Below are positions 16,416 to 24,502 of a DNA stretch of 64,000 nucleotides, piece by piece. The translations under genes were made by a program, and so were the position numbers. Each line of letters starts with the position of its first letter. Positions within the stretch are counted from its first letter, which is position 1. The notes beneath the pieces are model-generated. The model searched no databases and was not told where the DNA came from. It worked only from the letters and a program-made list of their open reading frames with translations. The stretch is from Ardenticatenaceae bacterium (GTDB lineage: Bacteria; Chloroflexota; Anaerolineae; Promineifilales; Promineifilaceae), in assembly GCA_020634455.1 (NCBI GenBank), contig JACKBQ010000001.1, positions 3,348,001 through 3,412,000 on the forward strand. The letters are read 5' to 3'.

Positions 16416-19181
16416 TTAAAAACTTTTTTCGGCTAGCCGCTTCTCCACACGAGCCACTGTGGTGGGATCCCCAATTTGGTGGAAGATAGCCAGACTTTTT
16501 TGATAATGTACTTCGGCCTCAGGGCGGTTTTGGCTGGCAACGGCCGTATCTCCCAAATAGATGTGGCACAAGCCTTGCCCACGCGCATCGCCCATCTCTT
16601 CTCGGATTGCCAAACTCTCTTCATAATGCGCCCGTGCCGTGGCAAAATCCCCCAGCGCGGCCGCCACACGCCCCAGATTGGCCAGCGAAAAGCCCATGCT
16701 CCAACGATTGCCCAGCGCCTGCTCTAGCTGCAAGCTGGCGTGCGAATGAGCCAACGCAGCCACGTAACGTTCCTGGGCAAAAGCGATCTGGCTCAAAATG
16801 TTGCTGCTGATTGCCTGGCTGTAGCGCAGACCGTTTTCGGCCGCTATTTCCAGCGCTTCCTGGGCCAGGGCAACGGCCGTTTCCGAATCATCCAGCGATT
16901 GATTAACCACCGCCAAAAAGTTTAGCGTGTAGGTCAACGCCTCCGGGTCTCCGTCTGGGTGCAGCGTGGCCAAACTTTGGCTCAGCAGATCCGCAGCCGG
17001 GTACGGCTTGCCAGATAAAAAGGTGAACCAGCCCTGCCGCGCTGCCAGGTTGGCCACCAGTGCCCGCGGCGCTCGCCCATCCAGGCGATTGGCAGCCAGA
17101 CCAAATAGCTCTACGCCTTCCTGAAACCAGCTTCGCATATACAAAAAGAGCGACAGCGCGGGCGTCGCTTTTTCTACTGCCCGCACATCGTCTTGGGCCA
17201 CAGCCAGCCGCCACGCCTGCCGAATATTGTCAATTTCCAAATTGAGCGCAGCCAACGCTTGAAGCTGATCGTGGCCGTGCAGCGCGGTTTCTTGTTGCGT
17301 GACAAAGTTGAGGTAGTAACGGCCGTATCCCCCCTGTAAATCGGCCAATTCTGCCCCAACGGGCAACTGTTCCGCAGCAAATTGGCGTACCACCTGCAAC
17401 ATTTCATAGCGAGACGCTGCCGTACGGCCGTTTTCATCCACCCGCCGCCGCAAAAACGATTTGTCCAACAAGGCCGAAAGCTGGGGCAATCTGGCTTGCG
17501 CCACTTCTGCCGCCGCTTTGCGCTCAAACCCGCCCTGAAAAATTGAAAGCCGCGCCAATGTCTGCTGCTCATCGGCGGTGAGCAACTGCCACGAGTAATA
17601 AAACACGGCCCGCAGGCTGTGGTGGCGCACGGGCTGCCCTAACCGGCTGCCGCTCAATCCATCCAGATTGTGCTGAAGCTCGGCCAGAATTTCCGGGCAA
17701 GAAAGCAGTCGCACCCAGGCAGCGGCCAGCTCAATGGCCAGCGGCAGCCCTTCGAGCAGTTGGCAAATGTTAGCAACGGCCGTTGCCGACCATTCCCCGG
17801 CTTCTGTGAGCGTAAAACGTGCTTCCACCTGCTGCGCCCGCTGCACAAACAGCGCCATCGCCGGGCTGGTGTCTGCGCTGGTGGGGGTTGTGGGCAAACC
17901 CGCCAGCGGCAGCGCCCACTCCCCCGCCAAATTCAGCCGTTCCCGCGAGGTGACCAAAATGTTCACCCCAGGCGCTTGCTGGTAAAGCTGCAAAATGAGC
18001 TGGCGACCCGCCGCCATCAAATGCTCCAAATTATCTAGCAGCAGCAGCATTTTTTTGTTTTTCAGGGAATTTACCAGCTGCGCTTGTGGGTCTGCTGCTC
18101 CAGCAAAGGTAAAACCCAGCGCCTCGGCAACGGCCGTTACCACCGGATTAAAGTTAGACGAATCAGCCAGCGCCACATCCGCCAGCGGCACAAAAAAGAC
18201 GCCGTGCAAAAATGGCCCCAAATGCGCGGTTGCCGCCTGCCAGCCAACCGCCAGCGCCAGGCTGGTTTTGCCAATGCCTCCTGGCCCCACGATGGTGTGC
18301 AGCCGCTGGTCTGGGTTTACCAATTGGGCGCTCAATTGGGCCAGCTCTTCTTCGCGGCCTATCAGCGGTTGGGCTTGTGGCGGCAGGTGATACGGCCGTT
18401 CCTCCTCTGCCGTGCGAATTTGTTCAGCCAGAGCGGCTGTTTCTGGTAAAGGGTCTACCCCCAACTCATCCAGCAATATCTGGCAAAAGGCATCGTAGCT
18501 CATCAGCGCGGCGCTGCGTTCCCCTTGCAGCGCCAAAATTCGCATCACCTGCTGCTGTGCCGATTCACGCCACGGCTCGATGGCCAGCTGCTGGCGCGCA
18601 AAATGAGCTGCCTGCTCATACTCGCCGCGCCGCTCGTGGAACGCCGCCAGCTCGTCCAGCGCCGCTAACGCCTCCGTTTGAAACTGCTGCCGGTAGCCCA
18701 GCGTCCACTCCTCGAAGGCGGCGCTGTCTTCCAAAAAGAAACCCTCCAAAAACGGCCCTTTGTAGTAAGAAACGGCCGTTGCCGCCAATGCCATGCAGTC
18801 AGCACAAACCCCGTCTCGCCCGCCCGCGTGCGCTGCACACCCCACCAAACCAGCCCGGAACTGCACCACATCCAACTGGTGCTGGCTCGCCAGGTTGAAC
18901 TGGGTGGATTCACGATTACTCAGCAAGAAGGGCGGTTCAGCCTGAGCATCGTGAATTGCTTTGCGCAGGCGGCTCAGGGTTTGGCGCAGGTTGGTGCGGG
19001 CTGCCTCGTCGGGCATATCCGGGAAGAGCAGACCAATGAGCAGTTCGCGACGGTGCGGGCGGTTGGCTTCCAGCGCCAAATAGATGAGCAGCGCTTCAAT
19101 CCGCTTGGCGCGGGATTCGGGGATAGGTTGGTTATCTACGGCTGCCAGAAAGCCACCAAAAAATTTGAGGGTTAGCTGCAT
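16416..19181 (-). CDS. BTAD/SARP-type transcriptional regulator with NTPase and TPR repeats
   Basis: A 921-residue regulator. The start at 19181 begins directly with the winged-helix strand MQLTLKFFGGF; an ATG 21 bp upstream is possible. Order of domains: OmpR-like winged helix (about 1-95) and BTAD helices (about 100-250), an NB-ARC/AAA-like NTPase with Walker A GPGGIGKTS (about 298-306) and Walker B KKMLLLLDNLEHL, then a long TPR region (about 640-921). Proteins of this architecture bind direct repeats in promoters and are switched by nucleotide and an effector on the TPRs. Two exact 11-bp tandem repeats lie upstream at 19254-19275, between it and the divergent ParB-like gene, and are a likely site for itself. 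Confidence 0.88.
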   Translation of the reverse strand: MQLTLKFFGGFLAAVDNQPIPESRAKRIEALLIYLALEANRPHRRELLIGLLFPDMPDEAARTNLRQTLSRLRKAIHDAQAEPPFLLSNRESTQFNLASQHQLDVVQFRAGLVGCAAHAGGRDGVCADCMALAATAVSYYKGPFLEGFFLEDSAAFEEWTLGYRQQFQTEALAALDELAAFHERRGEYEQAAHFARQQLAIEPWRESAQQQVMRILALQGERSAALMSYDAFCQILLDELGVDPLPETAALAEQIRTAEEERPYHLPPQAQPLIGREEELAQLSAQLVNPDQRLHTIVGPGGIGKTSLALAVGWQAATAHLGPFLHGVFFVPLADVALADSSNFNPVVTAVAEALGFTFAGAADPQAQLVNSLKNKKMLLLLDNLEHLMAAGRQLILQLYQQAPGVNILVTSRERLNLAGEWALPLAGLPTTPTSADTSPAMALFVQRAQQVEARFTLTEAGEWSATAVANICQLLEGLPLAIELAAAWVRLLSCPEILAELQHNLDGLSGSRLGQPVRHHSLRAVFYYSWQLLTADEQQTLARLSIFQGGFERKAAAEVAQARLPQLSALLDKSFLRRRVDENGRTAASRYEMLQVVRQFAAEQLPVGAELADLQGGYGRYYLNFVTQQETALHGHDQLQALAALNLEIDNIRQAWRLAVAQDDVRAVEKATPALSLFLYMRSWFQEGVELFGLAANRLDGRAPRALVANLAARQGWFTFLSGKPYPAADLLSQSLATLHPDGDPEALTYTLNFLAVVNQSLDDSETAVALAQEALEIAAENGLRYSQAISSNILSQIAFAQERYVAALAHSHASLQLEQALGNRWSMGFSLANLGRVAAALGDFATARAHYEESLAIREEMGDARGQGLCHIYLGDTAVASQNRPEAEVHYQKSLAIFHQIGDPTTVARVEKRLAEKSF

Positions 19182-19253
19182 GGAATTGCGCCATCCTTGC
19201 AAAAAACGAAGTAAATTGTTGAAGGGGTTGGTGGATTTTAACTGATGGGGGGA

Positions 19254-19290
19254 TTTGTGTCACGTTTGTGTCACGGAACGGCCATATCCT
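19254..19290 (+). promoter_or_regulatory. Two tandem 11-bp direct repeats, putative SARP/BTAD operator, with -10-like box
   Basis: TTTGTGTCACG occurs twice without a gap (19254-19264 and 19265-19275). Nine bases later comes TATCCT (19285-19290), a weak -10. SARP-family activators are known to bind direct repeats with an 11-bp period that end about 8 bp before the -10, so the layout fits activation of the ParB-like gene at 19338. Binding itself is inferred. Confidence 0.55.
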
Positions 19291-19337
19291 GCCAAACAGA
19301 ACAGAGCAAGCAAATCAGGTGAGTAAAGGAAAAAATC

Positions 19338-19760
19338 ATGTTCGCAACAACAACTGTCCAAACCCAAAAATCAACCCACTGGATGAATAAAGTTGTCTCC
19401 CGCTTCACCCAAAAAGCCGCTCCGCTGCCCACCCTGACCCAGGCCACCGCCGGACGCGCCATCGCTGATTCAAAGTACATCGGTGTTTGCCAGGTACCGT
19501 TGAGCCAGATCACAGGCACCGCCAGCGACGCTCGTAGCCATGATTTTGATGCTAACTTTCGCCTGACCAACGGCCACAGCCGCAGCCGTCTGGAAGGTGT
19601 GCGCCAGGCCCGTCGGCAGATGGCTGCTTTGCCGCCAATCTCCCTGGTCGCCGTGGGCAACAGCTACTACGTGCAGGATGGCCACCACCGCGTTTCTGTC
19701 TTTCGGGATTGCGCACAAGAGACCATCACTGCCCACGTCACCGTTTTGCAACTGAGCTAA
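19338..19760 (+). CDS. Small ParB-like domain protein
   Basis: A 140-residue protein with AAAGGA about 8 nt before the ATG. The central and C-terminal part shows a ParB/sulfiredoxin-like core: ISLVAVGNSYYVQDGHHRVS followed by IxAHV, the signature of the DGHHR nucleotide-binding box. The same core (VGNIYFVKDGNHRVSVARQ) occurs in the larger protein at 55347. There is no helix-turn-helix, so it is unlikely to be a partition protein; a nucleotide-binding or CTP-switch-like role is only inferred. It is divergent from the BTAD regulator and is the obvious candidate target of it. Confidence 0.6.
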   Translation: MFATTTVQTQKSTHWMNKVVSRFTQKAAPLPTLTQATAGRAIADSKYIGVCQVPLSQITGTASDARSHDFDANFRLTNGHSRSRLEGVRQARRQMAALPPISLVAVGNSYYVQDGHHRVSVFRDCAQETITAHVTVLQLS

Positions 19761-19890
19761 TCGCAGCAATCATCCTTCAAGTTTACAAATTTCGTTTACG
19801 CAAATGCAGTCAGAGCGTCGCCAGGCGCGAAGCGCCCTCGTGCGGGCATTGCGAGGCTTTTGATATTTATTTACGATGTCAGGCGGGTTT

Positions 19891-20415
19891 TTAGCCAGGG
19901 GCGTCTTCTTCCAGACCAATGGCCATGAGGTAGCCACGTGCACGTTCCGTAAGGGGGTACTGGTTCACCAGGGCCCAAAAGCTGGGGCCATGATTGCTCT
20001 CTTCCAAGTGGGCCAGTTCGTGCACAATAACGTATTTCAGCACCCAATCTGGCATGGAAGCCAGGCGATGGCTAAGCCGAATGGTGCCCAGGCTGGGGGT
20101 GCAGCTGCCAAACCGTTTGTTTTGATTTGTGACGTAGCGGATTGATTGCCATTTTAGCCGACCTGTAAAGTATGTTTGGTTTAGCTGCTGGGCCAGCGCC
20201 TCCAATTCCTCATCGGAAGCGGGGGTGCGGCCCATTTTGTTTTGCAGCCGCTTTTGCAGCTTCTGGATGATGCCATTGAGCTCTTTCTGGCTCATGCGGG
20301 CGGGAGCGCGCACAACTAACTCGCCGTTTTGCAGCTCGGCGCTCACCGTTTTTTTACGGCTCTGGCTGCGAATCACCTTCACGGGCCAGGCTGTCTCAAT
20401 CTTTTTTGTATCCAT
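19891..20415 (-). CDS. DUF45/YgjP-type metallopeptidase-like protein
   Basis: A 174-residue cytoplasmic protein. The zinc site is clear: VIVHELAHLEESNHGPSFW is the HExxH helix with the downstream His and Trp typical of YgjP/WLM-like minimal metallopeptidases. The preceding region (RYVTNQNKRFGSCTPSLGTI) contains the family's conserved RWGSC-like strand in the form KRFGSC. No signal peptide or membrane helix. The natural substrate is not known for most family members. It stands alone, convergent with the small ParB-like gene. Confidence 0.8.
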   Translation of the reverse strand: MDTKKIETAWPVKVIRSQSRKKTVSAELQNGELVVRAPARMSQKELNGIIQKLQKRLQNKMGRTPASDEELEALAQQLNQTYFTGRLKWQSIRYVTNQNKRFGSCTPSLGTIRLSHRLASMPDWVLKYVIVHELAHLEESNHGPSFWALVNQYPLTERARGYLMAIGLEEDAPG

Positions 20416-20486
20416 TCTATGGCTAGTTTCCCTCTAATTGGCTAGTATACCTCAACTGTTGATGACGCTTTACTTGAGGTTAGCCG

Positions 20487-20957
20487 ATGAAAAAATTAAC
20501 TTTCCCGAATCCATTTCCCCATGCCCACCCGCCCGTTCAGGACGTAAACAAAATTTTAGCAGACCAGGCGACTGCCGGGCAGCGAGCGGCGGACTGGGTG
20601 GCAACGGCCGTTGGCTCTTGGCAGTTTATCATTGGGCAGGCTGTCCTGCTATCAGTTTGGGTGATTATCAACGTCACGGCCTGGATTAGCCATTGGGACC
20701 CTTACCCCTTTATCCTGATGAACCTTTTCCTTTCCGCCCAGGCTGCATTTACCGCGCCAGTGATTATGATGAGCCAGAACCGGCAATCGCTGCGTGACCG
20801 TCTGGAAGCCCACAATGATTTTATGATCAACCAGAAGGCAGAAGAGGAAATTCGCGCCATTTTGACTCAGCTTGACGCCCAAAATGTGGCCCTGGCGGAG
20901 ATTCATCAACAAGTAACCCAGCTTCTGGCCAATCGCAATGAACCAAGAAATGCGTGA
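20487..20957 (+). CDS. DUF1003 membrane protein
   Basis: A 156-residue protein with GAGGTT 7 nt before its ATG. It has two membrane helices (about residues 45-65 and 75-98), between which lies the conserved NVTAWISHWDPYPFILMN segment of the DUF1003 family, followed by SxQAAFxAPxIMMSQNRQ and a charged C-terminal coiled-coil-like tail. The function of DUF1003 proteins is not established. It overlaps the start of the next gene by 20 bp, which suggests translational coupling with the flippase-like protein. Confidence 0.85.
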   Translation: MKKLTFPNPFPHAHPPVQDVNKILADQATAGQRAADWVATAVGSWQFIIGQAVLLSVWVIINVTAWISHWDPYPFILMNLFLSAQAAFTAPVIMMSQNRQSLRDRLEAHNDFMINQKAEEEIRAILTQLDAQNVALAEIHQQVTQLLANRNEPRNA

Positions 20958-22029
20958 GGTTACGCTCAAAAAACGGTTACGGCCGTTTAACATCGGCCCC
21001 CTCACCATTCGTTGGTTGAGCTATCTGGTTCCCCTGGTGTTGGTTGGTCTGGCTGTCCATCTTTTGCTGCCCCAAATTGCCGGTCTCAAGCAGGCGTGGC
21101 AAACGATACAACAAATGCCCTGGTGGTTGGTGGCGCTGGCTGTGGTGGCGCAGATTGCCAGCTATAGCGGCAGCGGCTATTTGCTAACGGCGTTAGCTGC
21201 CATGCTGCAAGAGCGCCTGACTTTGCTGCGGGGTACGATCATCACACTGGCCGGAAGCAGCATGGGACTGGTAGCTGGCGGCGTGGTGGGCAATTCCGCA
21301 GCCATCTTCCGCTGGACTGCTGGCAGTGGGGTGAGTGGGCAGGCGGCCGGGTTATGTGGCACGCTGCCTTCCCTGTTTAATAATTTGCTGCTGGTTGTTA
21401 TGGCCATATTGGGGCTGTTCCATTTGTTGGTCATCCACCAATTAACGCGCTTGCAAGGGATCAGTTTTAGCCTCATTTTAACGCTACTGACACTGCTGGT
21501 GGCAACGGCCGTTTACGGCGTAACACATCCAGCATGGCTGCTGCGGGTTATGAAAAGTCTGGCAAAATGGTGGGCGGCGCTGCGAAAACGGCCGTACAAC
21601 CCCGCTACAACCGAAAACAGCGTCAACCAGCTTGTCAATACCTGGATTATCCTGCGTAATGGCGGCTGGCGCGGGCCAGCCTTTGGAGCCGGGCTAAATA
21701 TTGGCTTCGATATGCTTACCCTGTACCTGGTATTTGTGGCTTCCGGGCACGCCGTCAGCCCCGGCGTGCTGCTTACCGGCTATGGGCTTCCCTTACTCAT
21801 TGGTAAAGTAGGCTTTTTGCCCGGCGGCGTTGGCATTGTGGAAGCAACCATGACTGCCATTTATGTGAGTATGGGCGTGCCAAACCATGTGACAGTGGTT
21901 GTTATTCTCGGCTACCGGCTGATTTCGTTTTGGCTTCCAACCCTGCTTGGCTTCCCTTTGGCGCTCTATTTGCAGCAGATAGCCCACGCCCCCGTTAGCC
22001 AGCAGACCAAAACAGAAGGCTCAAGTTAA
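20938..22029 (+). CDS. Flippase-like integral membrane protein (LPG synthase TM-domain family)
   Basis: A 363-residue protein with about eight hydrophobic segments. Residues such as GSGYLLTALAAMLQ, GSSMGLVAGGVVGNSA and the late GYGLPLLIGKVGFLPGGVG match the UPF0104/AglD2-type membrane domain also found in MprF, which flips lipids. No soluble synthase domain is attached. It may move a lipid-linked substrate across the membrane, but the substrate is unknown. It follows the DUF1003 gene with an overlap. Its stop overlaps the convergent flavin reductase stop by 4 bp. Confidence 0.75.
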   Translation: MNQEMREVTLKKRLRPFNIGPLTIRWLSYLVPLVLVGLAVHLLLPQIAGLKQAWQTIQQMPWWLVALAVVAQIASYSGSGYLLTALAAMLQERLTLLRGTIITLAGSSMGLVAGGVVGNSAAIFRWTAGSGVSGQAAGLCGTLPSLFNNLLLVVMAILGLFHLLVIHQLTRLQGISFSLILTLLTLLVATAVYGVTHPAWLLRVMKSLAKWWAALRKRPYNPATTENSVNQLVNTWIILRNGGWRGPAFGAGLNIGFDMLTLYLVFVASGHAVSPGVLLTGYGLPLLIGKVGFLPGGVGIVEATMTAIYVSMGVPNHVTVVVILGYRLISFWLPTLLGFPLALYLQQIAHAPVSQQTKTEGSS

Positions 22030-22535
22030 TCAGTTGGGTCTTCGCTGGTTTTCAGGTAGCGGTAGCCCCGGTTCCAGTAGATGAGTGGTGATTTTTTATC
22101 CCCAGGCGTGCCAGAAGCCTCAACTTTGCCAATGTAGATGGTGTGGGTTCCGGCTTCATACCGGTTGTTGACGGTACAGTCGAGCCAGGCCAGGGCATTT
22201 TGCAAGACGGGTGCGCCGGTAACGGCCGTTCCCCAATCCCCCACCGCAAACCGATCCTCATCCTTAATCCAGGCAAACCGGTTAGACAGTTCGCTCATCT
22301 CCTGCGACAAAATGTTCACGGCAAAAACCGCCCCTTCCTCCTCCAGCATTTCGTGACCAGAGGCGCGGTGGTCAATGGCAATCATAATCAGCGGCGGCTC
22401 TGGTGAGATGGAAGCAAACGCCGAAACAGTGAGGCCGTGGGGTTGTTCCTGGCTGGGGGATTTGATAGTAACGATGGTGACGCCTGCGGGAAAGAGGCGC
22501 AGCGCTTCACGAAATTTTTCTGAGCTGATGGTCAT
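22026..22535 (-). CDS. Flavin reductase-like FMN-binding protein
   Basis: A 169-residue protein from the ATG at 22535, preceded by AGAAGGA at 8 nt. It shows the flavin reductase-like split-barrel family: FREALRLFPAGVTIVTI near the N-terminus, GLTVSAFASISPEPP, and the later ALAWLDCTVNNRYEAGTHTIYIGKV. These proteins bind FMN and reduce it with NAD(P)H, usually for a partner monooxygenase. No monooxygenase gene is nearby. Both neighbours are unrelated. Confidence 0.88.
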   Translation of the reverse strand: MTISSEKFREALRLFPAGVTIVTIKSPSQEQPHGLTVSAFASISPEPPLIMIAIDHRASGHEMLEEEGAVFAVNILSQEMSELSNRFAWIKDEDRFAVGDWGTAVTGAPVLQNALAWLDCTVNNRYEAGTHTIYIGKVEASGTPGDKKSPLIYWNRGYRYLKTSEDPTD

Positions 22536-22556
22536 TTGAAAATCCTTCTGCGTGTA

Positions 22557-22657
22557 AGACCCCAAGGGTCTTTTGGTTTAAGCGAATTGTAAATGGAGAG
22601 ACCCTTGGGGTCTGCAATCGGCCGTTGGCGGTAGGGTCAAGGCATACCTTGACCCTA
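22557..22657. repeat. Two strong hairpins between two minus-strand genes
   Basis: First, a perfect 15-bp inverted repeat (22557-22571, AGACCCCAAGGGTCT, with 22599-22613). Second, TAGGGTCAAGG at 22632-22642 pairs with 22647-22657 over the loop CATA, flanked by GCGGT and ACCGC. They lie downstream of the phosphoglycerate-mutase-like gene and may stop its transcription, but their form also fits dispersed palindromic repeats. Confidence 0.7.
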
Positions 22658-22706
22658 CTACCGCAAAAAGCGATTGTACCTTACTCGTTGCGAATTATAA
22701 GTAATC

Positions 22707-23645
22707 TTACGACAAGTCGCGGGTGGGCAAACCCAGGAAGGTGCGGGTGATTTTGGCAATGTCGCGTAAATCGTGGATTTGAGCGGCCAGTGCGGCGTGG
22801 CCTGCGCCCACCAGCAGCGTGGGTACCGGGTTGCGCGTGTGCTGCCGCTGATCCTTCTCTTCAATGTTCCCATGGTCGCTGGTGAGAATCAAGAGGCCGT
22901 TGGCATCGTCCCAGGCGTCTAGCAGGCCGCCCAGCACGGCGTCTATCATTTCCAGATGGGCAGCGGCGTCGGCCAGGGTGCCGCGATGCCCGGCGCGGTC
23001 GCTGGGCCAATGCTCGAAGAAGCTGAACTGGTAGCTGGGGGCGATATGGGCAATGTGCCGCCCGGCTTCGTCCAGGGTGAGCAGGGGGATGTCATCGTAG
23101 CCGAGATGATCGCGCCAGCCTTGCCCGGTAAAGCCGGGGCTGACGGCACGGCCGTTTCTTAAATCATCCGCCGTCATCAAAGCCAACCCCGCTTCCACCG
23201 CCGCCAGCGGCACCGAAGATAACATTCGTTTGCCCCGCGCTACGGCATCAAAGTAGCCCTGCGGGTACGGCGTGATCAGCGCTGCCTGCCCGCCCGCGTC
23301 CACTACCTCTTTGAACAAGGTGCCTTCGGCGATGACCGCCTGCACGGCGGGGTTGGGCTTGGGGCCGTAATGCTCGCCCACCAGTTCCGGCACGTTGCGT
23401 CCGGTCAAAATCGTCGCCTGCCCGGTGGCGCTTTGCGGCTTGTTGGGCAGTCCCAGATTGGCATCGGTGGGAATCAAACTGGCCCGCTCGGTAATGATCG
23501 GTTGGCGCGTGGTGTACCAGCCAGCACCCAGCAGCCCGGTGAGGGTTGGCAGGTTGGCGGTGACAAAGGGATTCACGGCGGAATCGTCCCCGCCCAAGCC
23601 CACGCCATCGAGGAAGAAGAGGTGAATGTAACGGCCGTTTTGCAT
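22707..23645 (-). CDS. Alkaline-phosphatase-superfamily metalloenzyme, phosphoglycerate mutase/phosphopentomutase-like
   Basis: A 312-residue protein. The start at 23645 (MQNGRYIHLFFLDGVGLGG) is chosen because the LFFLDGVGLG strand with the metal-binding Asp is the usual N-terminus; the upstream reading frame is made of short repeats (CTTGCAAACT words, 23650-23700). SATGQATILTGRN supplies the catalytic Ser/Thr position, and EHWPSDRAGH, LLILTSDHGNIEE and RQHTRNPVPTLLVG supply the remaining metal ligands. These are the signatures of the alkaline phosphatase fold. The exact reaction (mutase, phosphatase or sulfatase) cannot be told. Confidence 0.8.
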   Translation of the reverse strand: MQNGRYIHLFFLDGVGLGGDDSAVNPFVTANLPTLTGLLGAGWYTTRQPIITERASLIPTDANLGLPNKPQSATGQATILTGRNVPELVGEHYGPKPNPAVQAVIAEGTLFKEVVDAGGQAALITPYPQGYFDAVARGKRMLSSVPLAAVEAGLALMTADDLRNGRAVSPGFTGQGWRDHLGYDDIPLLTLDEAGRHIAHIAPSYQFSFFEHWPSDRAGHRGTLADAAAHLEMIDAVLGGLLDAWDDANGLLILTSDHGNIEEKDQRQHTRNPVPTLLVGAGHAALAAQIHDLRDIAKITRTFLGLPTRDLS

Positions 23646-23755
23646 AGTTTTCCAGTTTGCAAGTTTGCGAGTAGGCGAGTTTGCAAGTGAGTGTAGCGTG
23701 GGGGATAGGGGTTGGCAACTGGTCGTTGGATCGGTTTGTAGATCGATTAGGGAAA

Positions 23756-24280
23756 CTAGACGTCGCCAAATTTTCTTTGCACTTTGCCAATTTGTTCGCT
23801 CAGGTAATCCCCGTAGCCCCAACCGAGGTCGCCGCCAGCGCGAAGCAGCTTGGTTAAGCGCCAGGAAAGGTTATGTGTTTCATAAAGCGGCGGGTTTGCC
23901 AGAAGCAACGCGCAGAAATCATCCAGCATCAGCTCCAGACCTTCGTAATACGGTTCATCAATGTCGCCGTATTCGTTGGTAAACCAGGTGCCCATCTCTA
24001 AAAAGGTAAGCATCAAATCGAGGGTTCCCGCTAAATCGCCCGTGGTTTGGCGGTAGTCGGTTACAGAACGGGCGGCAACCAGCATGTTGGGCAGGTCTGG
24101 TGTACCCCAACTATCGGTTGCCTGAAAATCATCTTTGATGCGCTGACGGAATTTTTCTAGCAGGGCTTCATCCGGTTGACCTTTGCTTAACAGCTGGCCG
24201 CACCAGGGACAGAAGCGAAAGCCGGTGGTTTTAAGCGATTTGTTTTGTTTTTGCCAATCAGAACAGGTACACGCAAGCAT
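23756..24280 (-). CDS. Zinc-ribbon-like protein of unknown function
   Basis: A 174-residue protein with AGGAAA just before the ATG. It begins with MLACTCSDW and then RFCPWCGQLL, two Cys pairs that would bind one zinc ion. The rest is helical, with no known enzyme motif. It lies upstream of the phosphoglycerate-mutase-like gene on the same strand, with a gap of about 110 bp filled with short repeats. Function not recognised. Confidence 0.65.
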   Translation of the reverse strand: MLACTCSDWQKQNKSLKTTGFRFCPWCGQLLSKGQPDEALLEKFRQRIKDDFQATDSWGTPDLPNMLVAARSVTDYRQTTGDLAGTLDLMLTFLEMGTWFTNEYGDIDEPYYEGLELMLDDFCALLLANPPLYETHNLSWRLTKLLRAGGDLGWGYGDYLSEQIGKVQRKFGDV

Positions 24281-24354
24281 AAGATTTCCTAATTGAACTG
24301 ATTTTTTCGTATTAGGGCAGGTCTGTTAGTCTCTAAAAAATTAGTTGGGTAAGG

Positions 24355-24458
24355 TGTCATTTCGAGAGCCTGCACTGAGGCTGCCGAAGTGTCCTCCGAG
24401 AAATCTTTCTACTATGCACATAAGATTCCTCACTCCGAAGACTCCGTTCGGAATGACA
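24355..24458. repeat. TGTCATTTCGAG...CGGAATGACA repeat
   Basis: Imperfect inverted ends (TGTCATTTCGAG and CGGAATGACA) enclose about 80 bp with internal stems such as CCGAAGTG and CACTCCG. This is the look of a small non-coding mobile repeat. It sits in the gap between the restriction enzyme gene (its stop side) and the zinc-ribbon gene. The rest of that gap has no gene. Confidence 0.6.
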
Positions 24459-24502
24459 AGTTTGTTACCCGGTTTAATTTTTAAATTGCAAGAGACCTAC
24501 CT

